Source: Rusavskia elegans
Lineage: Eukaryota; Ascomycota; Lecanoromycetes; Teloschistales; Teloschistaceae
DNA length: 64,000 nt
NCBI GenBank assembly: GCA_011316305.1
Contig: SAUG01000175.1
Location: 20,915 to 84,914, forward strand
Direction: 5' to 3'
The position numbers and the translations under genes were made by a program. Below the pieces are notes generated by a model. The model was not told where the DNA came from, did no database searches, and worked only from the letters and a program-made list of their open reading frames with translations. Shown here one piece after another: positions 12,481 to 25,163 of the stretch. Numbering within the stretch: the first letter of the stretch is position 1; each line of letters begins with the position of its first letter.

Positions 12481-14513
12481 TAAAAAACCAAGGAAAGCGT
12501 AGGAAATAAACCTAATATTAGATTTTAAACTATATAAAACTAAAAGACCTCTTATAGTAGCGCTTAAAATTAAAATCGGAAATTAATAAATAATAGCTCT
12601 TATAAATAGAAAGGAAGATAATAAAGTTATAAAGGGATTCTATAATAAAATTAAAGGATACCTTTATAGATAAATAATAAAAAATAATAGAATCCTCGAT
12701 ATCGAAGTTAAAATAAAATACGGATTAATTAGATTAATAAATTTTACTATAATCGAAATTTAGAAAAGTTATATTATTTTAGAAAATAAATAAAAAGAAT
12801 CGATTTTAGAAAAACTAATAGAAAAAAGTACCGTCGGTAAAAAAATAGAACTATAAATAATATATTTTCTAGTCTATAAAAATCTTTTATATAAAGAAAT
12901 AGACGAAATTTTAATAGCGAACTATAGAAATATTAAAGACTTAGATACTAAATTTAAAAAAGGCGGAAAAGTTTAGAAAATAAAAATTTAAAAGAAATAC
13001 TATTACTTCCTTTAATAACTTATTAAAAAATATAATAAAAGTAGAAAAATAATCTAATAGCTTTAGATAAATAATATTAGAAAGATATACTAGAATATTA
13101 TTAAAACTATAGATAAAATCGAATATTATAAACTAAACCAGGTAGATTAGAATAAAGAAATACCGAACCTAATATTAAGTATTTAATTAAAAGATAACGA
13201 ATTCGACTAGTACCTAACTTTATTATTATAAAATAAAATAGTAGCTAATAAACTAGATTTAGCGAGACTATTAGAGGAAACCGAAGTGATTTATAATATA
13301 GATATATAATTTAGATACTAGAGATAGCAGAGAAAAAGCCTTTCGTTAGACCTTTTTTATAAACCCGCAGTCTCTAGAGATTAAAAGAAATTAATTTCTT
13401 TTAAAAACCGATCTAGATTATCCGAATTAAATATAGGTATTAATTTAATAGACGCCTTTTATACGGCTGGCGTAAAACTAACGGAGGTATAGAATATAAT
13501 AGGATTATTAAGTTTATTAAAACGAAAAAGTACGTATTACTTTTAAATAATAAGATTACTTTTACGCTTATCTAAAACGCGGTAATAAATAATAAAACGT
13601 TTTTATTTTTTAAAGAATCGACGGAAATCCGACTTTTAGGCTAGGCGTTTATTACGAATTTTCTTTTCGGAATTAAAAAAGGATTCGATATAATAGTAAA
13701 TCTCGGAATATTTATTAAAAATATCCGTAATATTAGAACGAAATTTATTCTTTTTATTTTTAAAACGCTTTCTTACGTAAGTTAGTAGAAATAGAAAAGA
13801 AAAGTTAAATATAATATATAGATAGTATTAGATATTAAAAAGTTATAAAATTTCTAAATCCGAGTATATTTACTATAGATATTCCTATTAATCTCGACCT
13901 AGACTGACCGTTTCGGGTCGGGTTCCTATCGAACCGTCGGGTATCCGACCCGATTTTAGTAATCCGACTCGGACCTGATCTAAATTTTAGTAAGTCGAAT
14001 CCGGATCGGGTTATTTAATAATCCGATCCGGACCCGACTTAATTATTTAATATATTTAATATATTATTATTTTAATTTTTTAATAAAGATAATATATCGA
14101 GGTAATATATTTAGTTTTACTACAGACTTTCTAGCTAGTATAGTTAATTAATTAGAACTTTTTTAGTAAATTTATATAAAAGTTATACTAGCTTTATACT
14201 TTTATACTACGGTTTAGTATTTTTTTAGGTCGGGTCGGATTAGTTAACCCGGGTTCGAAACCCGATCCGACGGCCAGTCTATCTCGATCTTATACTCTTT
14301 TAAAGGATTACGGGTATATAGTAAATAAAGAAAAGGTATTACGATCTCTTTTAACTAGATATAGCGAAATAACTTTAGTCGATTTCCTTTTTAAAAACGT
14401 ATAATAGAGGTATTAATAAAAGAAAAAAAAGAGGGAAAGAAAACTCTTTTTATATTCTATAGACGGATTATACGCTAGATAAAAAGCGATATAGGAAAGG
14501 CTGTATTACGTCT
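12481..14513 (+). pseudogene. Second frame of E2, unknown function
   Basis: Sequence downstream of Gag keeps stretches of open plus-strand frame (around 12,500-12,840 and 13,400-13,890, resuming after the MITE at 14,282-14,500). One stretch near 12,530-12,640 could be a mutated aspartic protease. I see none of the RT motifs so clear in E1, E3 and E4. The corresponding segment of E5 has the same position and similar length, so this is likely a real second region of a gag-carrying non-autonomous family rather than random deletion. Confidence 0.45.
13900..14281 (+). mobile_element. hAT-like MITE, copy D, inside E2
   Basis: 382 bp, from TAGACTGACCGTTTCGGG to CGGCCAGTCTA. Flanking 8-mers are TCTCGACC (13,892-13,899) and TCTCGATC (14,282-14,289), identical but for one C/T difference as RIP would give. 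Confidence 0.86.
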
Positions 14514-14912
14514 ATAACTCTATAGAAATTCTCTAGAAAATTAGTTAGATAAACGAGCCTAATTATCTATAGCCGCCTATAGTCGTTATAGCCGCCTTTT
14601 TTAACGAGACTTTTAGTAGACGGCTACCTATCGGCTTTTACGGCTACTTTTATCATATATATTATTTATTACTTCTATAGATAGTTTCTCTTATTAGTCG
14701 TTAATATAATTATTAAATATATTTCTACTATTTTTTTCTTACTTATTTCGTAATAAAAATACTTTATAATATTATAATCGTATCTCTATAGCTATATGGA
14801 ATTAGTTATAATAATCTATATTAGGATTCCCTTACTATTAAATAGCTCGGACTACGTCTACGGCTATAGCTAGACTCGAGCGTAACGCTTTCTGATATAC
14901 AGAGACGTTACA
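14514..14912 (+). repeat. E2 3' LTR
   Basis: 399 bp, starting TATTACGTC and ending GAGACGTTACA, with the terminal CA intact. It is followed by the duplication ATTAG. Confidence 0.85.
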
Positions 14913-14917
14913 ATTAG

Positions 14918-17900
14918 TAGATTTTTTACTATGGTTTAAAAATTCCGATTATACGATCGAACTAAATAGACGAAATCCGTTATATAATCTAATCTATAAT
15001 CTATTTAGACGTAAATTTAACGAGCTATATAATTACTTTGATAGCGTTCTAAAAAAGGTCTAGATTCGTTATTTAACGTCTTTTATAAAAGTTTTAATCT
15101 TTTTTATACCGAAAAAAGATAGTAATTTTCGTATATATATTAACTATAAAGGTTTTAATAAAATAATAATTAAAAACCGTTACCTTTTATCTTTTATTTC
15201 TAAAATCCTAGATCGATTATTAGAGGTAAAGTATTTCTCTAAATATAATATTACAGATATCTACTATTAAATTCGAATTAAAAAAAGAAATAATTAAAAA
15301 ATCGTATTTTATATAAAATATAGATATTTCGAATATTTTATTATATCTTTTCATTTTACTAACGTATTTATAATAATTCAAGCCTATATTAACCAGACTT
15401 TAGAAAAATTAGTTAATATTTACTATATAATTTATCTAGATAATATTCTAATTTTTTTTAATTCGAAAAAAGAATATTAGAATTATATCCGACAGATTAC
15501 TCGAAAGCTCTATAATATATAACTATACTTTAATTTTAAAAAGTATATTTTTAATATTAAAAATATAGAATTTTTAAACTTTATTATATTTATAGGAAAT
15601 ATATTAATAGACTCGGAATAAATAGTAACTATTAAAATTTAGCTAGTATTAAAAATTTACTATAAATATAGATTTTTTTAGAATTTATAAATTTTTACCG
15701 GCGTTTTATTTACTAATATTTCCGGATTATAGCGCCTCTAACGAGTTTCTTTATAGGGAATATTATCGGAAAGAAGTCGGAACCGCTTCGTTAAATTATC
15801 GGAATTTTAAAAGCTTTTAAAAAATTAAAACGTATTTTCGATACCGTCGGGGTATTATAATACTTCGATTTAGAGAAAAAAATCTATATCGAAACTAATA
15901 TTTCTAGAATCGAGTTTACTAAAATTATATTTTAATCTAATAAAAATTTTCGCTAGCGCCTAGTTATATTCTAGTCGAAGAAAATAATTCCTACCTAGAC
16001 TGGCTATCGGGTCGGGTTTCGAACCTAGATTAATTAATCCGACCCGACCCGAGTTAGGTTAAATAAAAATATAATCCGATTCGGCCGGATTTTAAATTCG
16101 GGTTAGCTAACCCGATCCGATCCGAAAAAATATTAAACTTTAGTATAAAAGTATAAAGCTAGTATAATTTTTATACGAATTTATTAAAAAAATTCTAATT
16201 AATTAACTATACTAGCTAGAAAGTCTGTAGTAAAACTAAATATATTACCTTAATATATTACTTTTATTAAAAAATTAAAATAATAATATATTAAATATAT
16301 TAAATAATCGAGTCGGGTCCGGATTAGGTTATTAAATAACCTAACCCGAATTCGACCTACTAAAACTCGGATTAGGTCCGGGTCGGAATACTAAAATCGG
16401 GTCGGATATCTAACGGTTCGACGGGAATCCGATCCGAAACGGCCAGTCTATTTCTACCGAATATAATTATAAAACGTATAATATCGAATTACTCGCTATT
16501 ATTAAAGTTTTCGAATAATAGAAAGATTATCTTAAAGGCGCGAAGTATATAGTTAAGATCTAGATAGGTTATAATAATCTTTAGAATTTTATAAAAGTTA
16601 AAAAGCTTAATATTCGATAACGTCGCTAGATTATTAAATTAGCTGCTATAGATTTCGATATCTTCTATTATCTAAAAAAGATTAATCTAGCTAATCCGCT
16701 ATCTAGAAAGCCGTATTATAAAAATATTAATTTTTAAACCTAAATAATATTATCTATACTTTAGCGGAAATTAAATCTTACTAGCCGGAAGTCTAATAGT
16801 AAACTATTCTCTATATAAAAGATTTAAATTAATTATATTTTACGCGAACGTATAATTAGAAGGTCTAGAAAACCTTTAATAGAATCTAAAAACTCTAAAA
16901 ATAATAGAATTAACTTTCTACTACTATAGAAATAACGCGATATATTTTAGATATCGAAATTACTTGCGGATATAATAGACCGCTAACGCGGTAATAATAG
17001 ATTAGTAACGACGATTTCCGATAAAAAATATAATAATAGAATAAACTCTATTACTAGAAATATATACTATAGTTTAGATATCCTATATTAAACGACGTAA
17101 AAGGCTACTATTAATAAAACGGCTTACGATAAAATAATTTCTAGTATACGCGATATATTTATATAGTTTTAAAATCGAACTATCGACGTATAGAAGAATA
17201 TATAGACTATCTAGTATAAATTAAAAAAGAAAGCCGAGCTATAGAATATAGAAATAGAGACTAGGTTTTTCTTTAATAAAATATCTTTATATATACCCGA
17301 AAATAGAATACTACGTATAGAATTTATAATAAAATACTATAATAATTCTATAGCTAGATATTTTAGATATTAACGAATTTTATTATCTATTCGTCGTAGC
17401 TATAGCTAGCCGAAATTATCTAAATATATTAGAAAGTATATTAAAATATATAATATTTATTAAAGAGTTAAAATCTATAGATATTAACTATATAGAAAGC
17501 TTTAGAATTTCCAATATTTAATATAACTATAGAAGGAAATAGCGATAGATTTTATTACTAGATTACTATCTATTCGATATTTCGGAACGTAGTAGATTTA
17601 GTATTTATAGCCGTCGATCGATTTACTAAAATAGCGAGGTGATTCTCTTATCGTAAAATAATTAATACAGTGGATTTTATAGAATTTATTATTAATAAAT
17701 TTTAGTATAAAGGATTTATTTCTAATAGACTTATTAATAATAGAAAATCGCTATTTATAAACGAATTCTAGTCGGAGGTCTACTAGTATCTGAGAATTAA
17801 ATATCGTTTAAATAGATAGATAGATTAAAAGATAAAATTAATCGTTGAAATAATATCTAAAAGAATATATTTATAAAAAATAAAAAAACTAAACTAAACT

Positions 17901-18640
17901 TTTATCTTTAACTAAATTCGTTTATAATAATAGCGAATATAATATTATAAAAATATTCTTTTTTAAAGAGTTTATAGACTATAATCTAGATATTATATTC
18001 GAAGGCGTTAAAAATAACGCCGTAGAAAATAAAATAATAAAGATAAAAATACTAGTAATAAAAAAAGAAGTCGTAAACTTATAAAAGATATAAAAATCAA
18101 TATATATAAATTAGAATAAAATTTAAATAAATCGAACTAAATACTATAACAAAATATATTAACCGATAGAATATAAAGTTAGTAATTTAATACTATTATC
18201 TATAAAAAACCTAAAGTTTAAATAATCGAAAAAGATTATCTCTAAATTTATAAATCTATATCGGATTTCGAAATATATAGACTTTTAGATTTATCGATTA
18301 GTTTTTCTAATTAGATTAAAAATCTATAATATCTTTTATATATTTTTATTTGAAAAATTCTATCGCCGTTAAAATAACGAATTACTAGAATACCTATTAT
18401 CGGAATTTTTCAAATAAAAAAAAATAGAATTATAGAAAGTAGAAGCTATTTTAAATTAATAATTTATAAAATCTAAAAAAGGCGAGAAATTAAAAACGAA
18501 AAATCTAATTAAATAAACTGATTAGTTAAGAAAATATAATTTCTAGTAATTATAAAATTTTTTTAAAAATATTTAAAAGTTTATCGAGGGATATAATTAG
18601 AATAACCTTTTAATAAAAAAGCGTAAACTAGAATATAATA
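14918..18640 (+). pseudogene. E1 pol pseudogene (RT, RNase H, integrase, chromodomain)
   Basis: RT spans about 15,090-15,560: RIYINYKGFN near 15,133, and YLDNIL at 15,431 in place of YLDDIL. RNase H follows; its frame is broken by MITE E and resumes as TEYNYKTYNIELLAII near 16,455-16,515. Integrase lies at about 17,150-17,900, including IDFITRLP near 17,550 and DRFTKIAR near 17,620. A C-terminal chromodomain-like segment ends near 18,620. The order RT-RH-IN-CHD is that of chromodomain Ty3/Gypsy elements. Stops and Cys/Trp losses make it non-functional. Confidence 0.85.
15996..16450 (-). mobile_element. hAT-like MITE, copy E, inside E1 RNase H
   Basis: 455 bp, TAGACTGGCTATCGGG to CGGCCAGTCTA, oriented as copy C. 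Flanking 8-mers are TTCCTACC (15,988-15,995) and TTTCTACC (16,451-16,458). Across the element, with one duplication copy discounted, the RNase H frame runs on without a shift. This confirms the element ends and the 8-bp duplication. Confidence 0.9.
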
Positions 18641-19541
18641 AAAAGAAAAGCAGGGTTTAGTAGAAATAAACTATAATTATAGGCGTTAGACGTTTATAGA
18701 ATATACGTATAATATATATATCTAGAAATAGATTTTTCTAGTAAATAGAATTCGTTCGAATTGTTCTATAAAGTCTATAGAATCTGAATTTTTACTTATT
18801 ATAATATAGGTTATATTTTCTTATCTATAGATATCTATATTAATATAAACGATTTAGTTTTATAGTAAATTTCTATTCCGATCTATCCTCCCATTCTATA
18901 ATAGATAGGGGAAACGGAATAGGTATAGAGAAAATAATTTCTTTTAATACTATAGAGAAAACGGTCTATAGGAGTTTACGGACGAAATTAAAAGTATTAA
19001 AAGAAATTAAACTATTTACTAAAAAGAATATCTAAAAGGCCGGAATATCGGTAGTTCTAACTTTTAGAAATTAAAGTCCGAATACTTCCGGCGCCCTCGA
19101 AGTTATACGCGAAAGAGTTAACGGAGACTATAATAGAGCGATAGACGAAAGAATTAATAGAGACTATAATAAAACGACAGGCGATAAAATTTCTTTTTTA
19201 ATAATATATAGAAGAATAATTCGATATAATTTATTATTATTATTATTATTATCGAAGACGCCGAATCTATCTAAAGGCGTTATAGATAAAAGTATTATTT
19301 TACGCGAAAAGATTTCGATAATGGCCGGTATAGGTTATTTAATTATTAGTATCGGATATTTTACTATAGATATTCGAATTAAAATAGATTTATCTATTCT
19401 ATTATCCGAAATTTTATAAACGATATTAAAAAAAGATATATAATATTTATATTATTCTATAACCTGAAATATTATAATCCGAAAAATATTATCTAACTTT
19501 ATAATAACGTATTAGCGATTAACTATCTCGTTTAAAAGATT
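18641..19541 (+). other. E1 sequence after the chromodomain, left part
   Basis: No known domain. Some open plus-strand frame persists, for example near 18,960-19,230. A near-perfect 36-bp tandem duplication lies near 19,108-19,180 (GAAAGAGTTAACGGAGACTA-type units), followed by a short ATT microsatellite. This stretch continues at 36,894-38,322 beyond E4 and could be the remains of an extra ORF or a long 3' region of E1. Confidence 0.4.
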
Positions 19542-19546
19542 ATAGA

Positions 19547-19997
19547 TATTATAAGTACAGGCGGCGTGCTTTCGGAAACGCGGTAGTATTTAGTACGGCG
19601 CTGGATTTTCTATTACGCCTTAATAGATATAGATATATAGGACGGCTTTAGTATTAGTACTAAAAAATATTTTAGTAGTTTTAGTAAATAAATATTCTAA
19701 ATATCCTGATTTTAGTTATTTTAGTAAATAAATATTCTAAAATCGAGCTGGTTTAGTTATTTTAATTAGTAAGTAACCTAAATAATAGAAGATTTTATTA
19801 TCTATATAGATTTCGAATTCGACGTTTTTAGAATTTATATTTAATTTATTAGTTATCGCTTTATATTATTCTAGTAGTTAGATTAATTTATTTTTATATT
19901 AATTTAAAATAATTATCTATTATACTTTCGATCGCAGATATACCGATAATTCTAATTACCTTTTGGAGATACTAGGCCTTTAGGTAGCTTTATAATA
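19547..19997 (+). repeat. E4 5' LTR
   Basis: 451 bp, matching 36,408-36,888 throughout. It includes tandem TTTTAGTAAATAAATATTCT units and ends TTTATAATA (RIP-mutated CA). Confidence 0.85.
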
Positions 19998-20089
19998 TTT
20001 TAAATACCTTTAGAATATCTATCCTAGATTAGTATTAAATCTCTATTTTAAATAATTCTAGCTATATAATATAATAATCGGAATCTAAA

Positions 20090-20861
20090 AGAAAAGAAAT
20101 CTAGATAAAAAATAATAGTAAAAATAAAAATATTTCTTCTATTTACTATTGATTTTATAGTATTAAAGTCAATATATTTTAAAATTACTATAGAAATTAT
20201 AATAAATTAGAAAAGTGGCTAATATAATTAGATATATACTTCGTATTCTATTCTATATTCGAAAAAAAAACCCTTTTCGCCGTATTTTACCTTCGAGGAT
20301 GAGCCTAGTACTGGATAAAACCTTTCTTTCGCTAATATATAGACGATAAAAAAGATAATAAACGTATCTTTATATAATTTATAAAGTTTAAAAAAGCTAT
20401 TTATAACGTTTTTAGAGTCTCGAACGAAATTTAAACTACTAAATAGTTTATTTAATATCTTTAGTAAAAGAATATAGTATCTAATTACGCCGTACGGTTT
20501 AGAAAATAGATACTATTAATAGAATAGAATAACGACGCCCTATACGTAATATTTAGATAAAGATTTAAGAAACGAGTTAAGGACAAATTTATACGCGACA
20601 GTCGAGTATATAATATATTAGATAATCTAATTAAAATATCTATCGGCCTCGATAATAAACTATATAAAAGAGATATAGAAAAACGCTACGACGGTAGACT
20701 ATAAGACAACGCGGGATATTATTCAGAACGGCTCTATAGAAAATAGTACTAAAGTAAAAAGTAGTCCGGAAATAGCTACTACGGACCGATATTAATAGAA
20801 CTGGACTTTATATAATAACGACGTAAAGGGAAAAACCCTAGAAATAATAAAAAGAATAAAA
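20090..20861 (+). pseudogene. E4 Gag pseudogene, N-terminal part
   Basis: Plus-strand frames retain the pattern of a Ty3/Gypsy Gag: FAVFYLRG near 20,278, YIDDKKDNKRIFI near 20,335, RFKKRVKDKFIRDSR near 20,560 and LDNLIKISIGLDNKLYKRD near 20,620. The frame is cut at 20,861 by E3 and resumes after 26,586 at the zinc knuckle. RIP has put stops at former Trp and Gln positions. Confidence 0.75.
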
Positions 20862-21273
20862 TATTACGTCTACGATTCCACGGAAGTGCTCTAGAAGATT
20901 GGCCGGCTAAGCGAGTCTAATTATCTATAGCCGCTTATAGCCGCTATAGTCGATTCTTTTAATAAAAGCTTTTAGCGAACGGCTATCTATCGGTTCTATT
21001 AGCTATTTTTATTATATATATCGCTTTTTACTCCTATTAAATAACTTCTCTCGTTAGTTATTAATATAATTATTAAATACCTTTTTACTATTTTTTTTTT
21101 AATTACTTCCGTAATATAGATATCTCGTAATATCGTAACCTTATATTTATAGTTATACGGGACTAGTTATTATAATCTATACTAGGATTTCTTTACTATT
21201 TAGTAGCTCGGACTATATCTACGGCTGTAGCTAGGCTCGAGCGTAACGCCTTCTAATATACAGGGATATTATA
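20862..21273 (+). repeat. E3 5' LTR
   Basis: 412 bp, TATTACGTCTACGATTCC to GGGATATTATA, same family as the E2, E5 and E6 LTRs. Confidence 0.87.
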
Positions 21274-21329
21274 TTTTAACGATTCCGGAAAATAGATAAA
21301 AATCGGATTTTTATCTAGCTAACGTTATA

Positions 21330-23415
21330 TAAATAATCTATAGAAATTTTAATTAATTCGGACGTTATACGGAATATTATATTAAAAGACTATATAAAAA
21401 GATTTAATATCCTTTTAATTAGGAAAACGGAATTTTTTTTTATAGAAACTATTAATAGAATAGAATTCGTTAGAATTAAATATTAGACTAAATTTCTATA
21501 GATACGAAGTAATAGATATAAAGAAAAGATTATTTTTAATATTATAAAAATATAAAGAGATATATATTTAGATATTCTATAGTTTATATCATAGAATCCA
21601 GAAATCGGTTAGAAAACGATATAGGTAAAAATAGAAAACTACTTTTTTAATATATCTAAAAGATTAGCCGAAATAAAAAAAAATATACGATATCTTTATT
21701 CGGAAATAGTAAATTAAAAGAAAATTAGCTACTATAGATAAAATTCTATAACTGTTTAAAGACTTCCAGAATATACTAAAAAAAACGGGAAGAAAGGTTA
21801 CCTTTATCGGCTTATATCTAGAAAGATTACGAAATTACCGTTACGAACCCCGATAAACTAAAAACTAGGCCGATCTACGGATTAAATAATAAATAATCGA
21901 AAGTAATATAATAGTATATTAACTGTAATCTTAAGCGAGAATATATATACTATTTTATTTTAGAAATAGGATAATCGGTAATATTTATTTCGAAAAAATA
22001 CGGGAATTTTTAACTTTATATTAATTTCAGACGACTTAATATAGTAATATAAAAAGACAAATACCTTCTACTTCTTCTAGCGAATCTAAAAAGTAGGATT
22101 AAAAGAGCTAAATAGTTTATAAAGCTCGACCTAAGAGACGCCTTTAATTTACTTAGAATTAAAAAAGAAAACGAATAGAAAATCGTATTTAGAATAAAAT
22201 ATAGACTATTCGAATATTTAGTAATACCTTTTAGATTAATAAACGTTTCCGCGACTCTATAAAAAGCAGTTAATAAAGTATTAAACGACTATTTCGATAT
22301 TTTTATTATAGCTTATATAGACGATATACTAATATTTTCGGAAATAAAAAAAAATATAATTAGTATATTTATAAAGTACTATAGAGATTTCGAAATAATA
22401 ATTTCAGAATTAAAAAAGAAAAATCAGAGTTTTTTAAAAAGAAAGTTATTTTTCTAGAATATATAATTATACTAAAAGGTATTACTATAAAAGTTAATAA
22501 ATATTAGGCGATAAAAGAATAGCTAACTTTAAAAAATAAAAAAGATATTTCAAACTTTTTAGATTTTATAGAATTTTACTAGAATATAATAGAAAGATAC
22601 GTAAAGAAAACAGTTCTTTTAATAAACCTTCTACGAAACGATAAAATATTCTAATAGACGCGAACGGAAAACGAAGTATTTAAAAAATTTAAATAAAGCT
22701 TTACAAGTAAAAAAGCCTTAGATATATTCGATCCGGAAGAATAAATTATATTATATATAGATATATCGAATAGAACTTTAGATTTTTATATAATATAAAA
22801 AGGCAGGCTACTAGGCTATTATTCTAGAAAGTTAATATCAGCTGAAATTAATTATATAACTATAGATAAGAAAATACTGGCTATTATTATAAGTTTAATA
22901 TATTAGAAAATATATATAACGGGGATATCTAAAAAAGTAATAATCTATACTAACTATAAAAACCTTCTATCGTTTTTATTCGATAAAGAACTTAATTAGA
23001 AGTAAATAAAATAGTCGGAAAAGATTATTTATTACGATTTTAAAATACGATATATTAAAGGTATAGATAATATAGTTACGAATACTTTAAATAGAAGAAC
23101 AGACTACGAAGCCGCCGAAAAAACAAGCAGACTATTATTAAAAAGAAATAGAAAAGTATTAGAAAGAACGGAAGCTTTAGAAAAAATAAATAATATTATT
23201 CGATAAATATATAATCCTAAAACGGTCGGATACTAAAAAATAACCAAAATTTTAAAAATAATTTAGAATAGAACTAATATATTAATTTTTAAAAAATATA
23301 TTAAAAAGTATATAAAAAAACTATTTTAAGTATTTAATATCTAAAAAAAGTAGATAAAGATCTATTAGCAAATTATATTCTACGTAGACGCCGGAATAGC
23401 TATATTAATAGATTA
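21330..23415 (+). pseudogene. E3 pol pseudogene, protease to start of integrase
   Basis: Protease near 21,340: EILINSDVIRNII in place of a D-S-G-A active site. RT is about 22,050-22,460 with an intact catalytic AYIDDIL at 22,311-22,331. RNase H is about 22,740-23,110, with YSRKLISAEINY and IYYDFKIRYIKGIDNIV. The integrase N-terminus begins near 23,190 and is cut at 23,415 by the C2H2 element. Stops are scattered through it, mostly TAG/TAA where Trp or Gln is expected. Confidence 0.87.
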
Positions 23416-23593
23416 TGAAGCGACTGCACAGTTGATGTGTGGAATCGTGATAATATTGAGATGATGAAGGATGCTATGGAGGTCTATGTGGAGGAGGCAT
23501 GATATAGGCGATAGGGCTGGCCCTATAACGCTAACCACTCTAGGTTAGCGTCCGCTGATATGATAAGAACCCAGCTAATGAGCAACCGTAACA
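23416..23593 (-). repeat. 3' LTR of the C2H2 element
   Basis: 178 bp (plus strand TGAAGCGACTG to CCGTAACA). Near-identical to 24,981-25,158. Confidence 0.93.
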
Positions 23594-23661
23594 GTTGCCG
23601 GCCTCGAAAAATGCCTTTTGTCCTAAAAGGTGCCTCCAATGACCTCTGAGAACCTGGATAA

Positions 23662-24960
23662 TCATACTATACAGGAGCCGTAGTAGCCATGTCGTAGCTC
23701 TCCTAGCAGGTGGACCAATGCCTCCATGATGACTCCAATCCAATGACCATGTACCATGTTCTCCAAGCTCTTTCTCGACGACCATGATACAATCGACGGC
23801 GGCGGCGAGCCTGTGGACCAATAAGGCTGCGCGGAAGGCTGCTGACGAGGTGGTTTCGGAGGTAGGGAGGCAGGTTTAGTAGAGAAAGCGGAGACGGCGG
23901 AGTTCGATGCGAAGCTGGCGGCGGAGGCGCTTGCGCAGTTTGATTTAGAGGCAGCTGATTGGCTGGCTTTTGCTGCGTTCGATAGAAGCCAAATTGGAGC
24001 TTTTAGATCGAGCTTTCTGATTGGCCCGTTTGATTTTAAACAGGGTCCAGGCCATGATGAGCCAAATTTATTGAACAGCTGCGAAATCGTCATGTAGGCG
24101 CGTTTGTGAGGTGGCAGATAGATTCGTAGGGGAGATTTCTCGTGTTGAACAGTGGTTTTGGTAGGGGTAAAAGGTGCTGGGGTAGAGATTTCTCGATAAT
24201 ATAAGGGGGTAGGTGTTTGAGAGACAATGTTAGCGTATGTAGGCGGAAGTGGGCGTGTAGGAGGTGGTGGAGATGCTTTCTCCGTAGACTGTGCAGGGTA
24301 TAATGGTTTCTCAGGTGCTGAAGCTGTTTTTGGTGCAGAAATTGGAGTGCTGGGTGGAGATAGAGGTAATTTAGGCTTGAATGATGGAGAAGGGGGTGTA
24401 GGAACTGCTGGGGATACTGAATGACGTGTAGGGGTTGTAGGAGGTGTAGGAGGAGACGTCTCGGTCGATTTCTTCGTATGACAGGCAGTGATATGTGTAT
24501 GGAGCTTGTTGTTTGACGAGAACCTCTCCGGGCAACGCTTGCATTCGTGGGGATGCTGGAATCTGAAGGCGGCCTGCAGTTGATTGATCTCCGCAAGAGC
24601 CTTCTGCTTTGCCTTCTCCGCTCGCTGTTTAAGCTGCTGCTCCCTGAGAAGCTTTTACTCTTTTGCCTGTTTCTGCCTAAGAAGCTCTTCTACGGCGAGC
24701 TTCTCTCTTTCCTCTTTCTTAGCTTGTTGAGCGGCCAGATACTTATGTGGTATTCCTAGCCTATAACGTTGTATAAAGGCTACGAATTCCTCGTCAGTTA
24801 TATATCTAGATATGTTGTTCAGGGAGGGAGCTAGTTGTTCCTTAGAAGCTGGTGATTGCTGTGCAAACTGGTTGTTCTTAAAAAACTGGTTTAGGCTGAT
24901 TGTTCGATAGTTATTAAGATGCCTGTAAGGGCTTAAAGGTACCGAACAGCCAAGGGTCGC
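23662..24960 (-). pseudogene. C2H2 zinc-finger Gag-like ORF of the young LTR element
   Basis: One minus-strand frame runs from about 24,960 to a stop at 23,662, broken by a single TAA (24,657-24,655). The N-terminal part has a coiled-coil-like KKEEREKLAVEELLRQKQ run. A zinc finger, CKRCPERF...HTHITACH (C-x2-C...H-x-H...C-H), lies at about 24,550-24,478. Pro-rich sequence follows, then YMTISQLFNKFG near 24,092, and an Ala/Ser-rich tail. ORFs with a C2H2 finger and an 'MT-x3-LF' motif recur in fungal LTR elements and are thought to act as Gag. The stop lies at a CpA-type site, so one RIP hit could explain it. No convincing ATG was found at the 5' end. Confidence 0.75.
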
Positions 24961-24980
24961 AAAATTTTATTGCTACTAAC

Positions 24981-25158
24981 TGAAGCGACTGCACAGTAGA
25001 TGTGTGGAATCGTGATAATATTGAGATGATGAAGGATGCTATGGAGGTCTATGTGGAGGAGGCATGATATAGGCGATAGGGCTGGCCCTATAACGCTAAC
25101 CACTCTAGGTTAGCGTCCGCTGATATGATAAGAACCCAGCCAATGAGCAATCGTAACA
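24981..25158 (-). repeat. 5' LTR of the C2H2 element
   Basis: 178 bp, followed on the plus strand by GATTA. On the minus strand it is followed by GTTAGTAGCAATAAAATTTT, the likely primer-binding region. Confidence 0.93.
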
Positions 25159-25163
25159 GATTA

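Larger units (their letters stand above)
11182..14912 (+). mobile_element. E2: non-autonomous Gypsy-type LTR element (gag without pol)
   Basis: LTRs at 11,182-11,590 and 14,514-14,912 begin TATTACGTC (from TGTTACGTC). A perfect 5-bp duplication, ATTAG, flanks the element (11,177-11,181 and 14,913-14,917). The interior starts with CTTTAACGATT, a likely primer-binding site also seen in E3, and ends in the purine tract ATAGGAAAGGC. It encodes a Gag with a zinc knuckle and a further unknown frame, but I found no reverse transcriptase or integrase. MITE D is inserted at 13,900. Without the MITE it is about 3.34 kb, close to E5 (3.43 kb). Confidence 0.85.
23416..25158 (-). mobile_element. Young LTR element with C2H2 Gag-like ORF, nested in E3
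   Basis: 1,743 bp with normal base composition inside the AT-rich island. Two 178-bp LTRs differ at about three positions. A perfect 5-bp duplication, GATTA, flanks it (23,411-23,415 and 25,159-25,163). On the minus strand the LTR runs TGTTACGATTGC to GTCGCTTCA, and a purine-containing GAGGCCGGCAAC sits before the 3' LTR. There is no RT or integrase, only one ORF. Removing it with one GATTA lets the host integrase frame run into IDFITGFPES. It entered after most RIP had occurred. Confidence 0.93.

Noticed and set aside
3426..16450. TA target duplication for the TAGACTGG MITEs
   Set aside because: The TA at each end first looked like a mariner-type site, but the flanking 8-mers match and the RNase H frame at 15,996 is only continuous with an 8-bp duplication, so TA is part of the terminal repeat.
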